A DNA stretch of 6,564 nt, from contig JANNFX010000128.1 in assembly GCA_031380225.1 (NCBI GenBank), positions 1 through 6,564 on the forward strand, in the 5' to 3' direction. The stretch comes from JANNFX01 sp031380225. GTDB lineage: Bacteria > Pseudomonadota > Alphaproteobacteria > Rhizobiales > Hyphomicrobiaceae. The position numbers and the translations under genes are program-made. Below the pieces are notes generated by a model, which worked only from the letters and a program-made list of their open reading frames with translations, did no database searches and was not told the origin of the DNA. This document shows, piece after piece, positions 5,196 through 6,564 of this stretch (positions are counted from its first letter, which is position 1; every line of letters begins with the position of its first letter).

Positions 5196-5199
5196 ACCG

Positions 5200-6564
<1,365 letters not shown>

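Overview
The window looks like a chromosomal segment of a moderately GC-rich alphaproteobacterium, probably of the order Hyphomicrobiales (Rhizobiales). This rests on three things. The ATP synthase genes run atpH then atpA with no atpB/E/F genes in front, which is the split atpHAGDC arrangement of that class. A protein joining a winged-helix-like N-terminus to FlgO-like and TPR regions is of a type common there. The LuxR-type domain and the small secreted protein also fit. The assignment is inference; no marker gene fixes the genus.

Left part (1-1285): the last codons of an unidentified plus-strand gene end at 100. Nine bases further on ends a minus-strand gene of 99 codons that is essentially one LuxR-type DNA-binding domain, probably what remains of a larger regulator. 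A minus-strand gene for a small exported protein with four cysteines follows (578-1057). The divergent gap up to 1285 carries a possible sigma70-type promoter and an inverted repeat in front of the next gene.

Centre (1286-3553): a 623-residue protein has an N-terminal winged-helix-like domain, one membrane segment, a FlgO-like domain and TPR repeats, a layout reminiscent of membrane-bound one-component regulators. Starting 24 bases after its stop lies the most striking object of the window: a 267-bp non-coding element (271 bp with flanking TA dinucleotides). Its 33-bp terminal inverted repeats match at 32 positions, and its inside consists of two further long-stemmed arms. The whole element can fold as a three-way junction on either strand. 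It looks like a MITE that uses TA targets (IS630/Tc1-mariner type) and sits exactly between two convergent genes.

Right part (3554-6564): a minus-strand vapBC toxin-antitoxin pair with a 4-base ATGA overlap has a well-formed promoter (perfect TTGACA, 17-bp spacer) placed so that the transcript should begin at or next to the antitoxin start codon. An inverted repeat overlapping the -35 box is a candidate autoregulatory operator. Divergent from it, after about 270 bases without a gene, begin atpH (GTG start) and atpA, which runs off the window end with 455 codons present. In many alphaproteobacteria priA precedes atpH, so the toxin-antitoxin pair and the MITE-like element suggest this flank of the atp operon has been rearranged.
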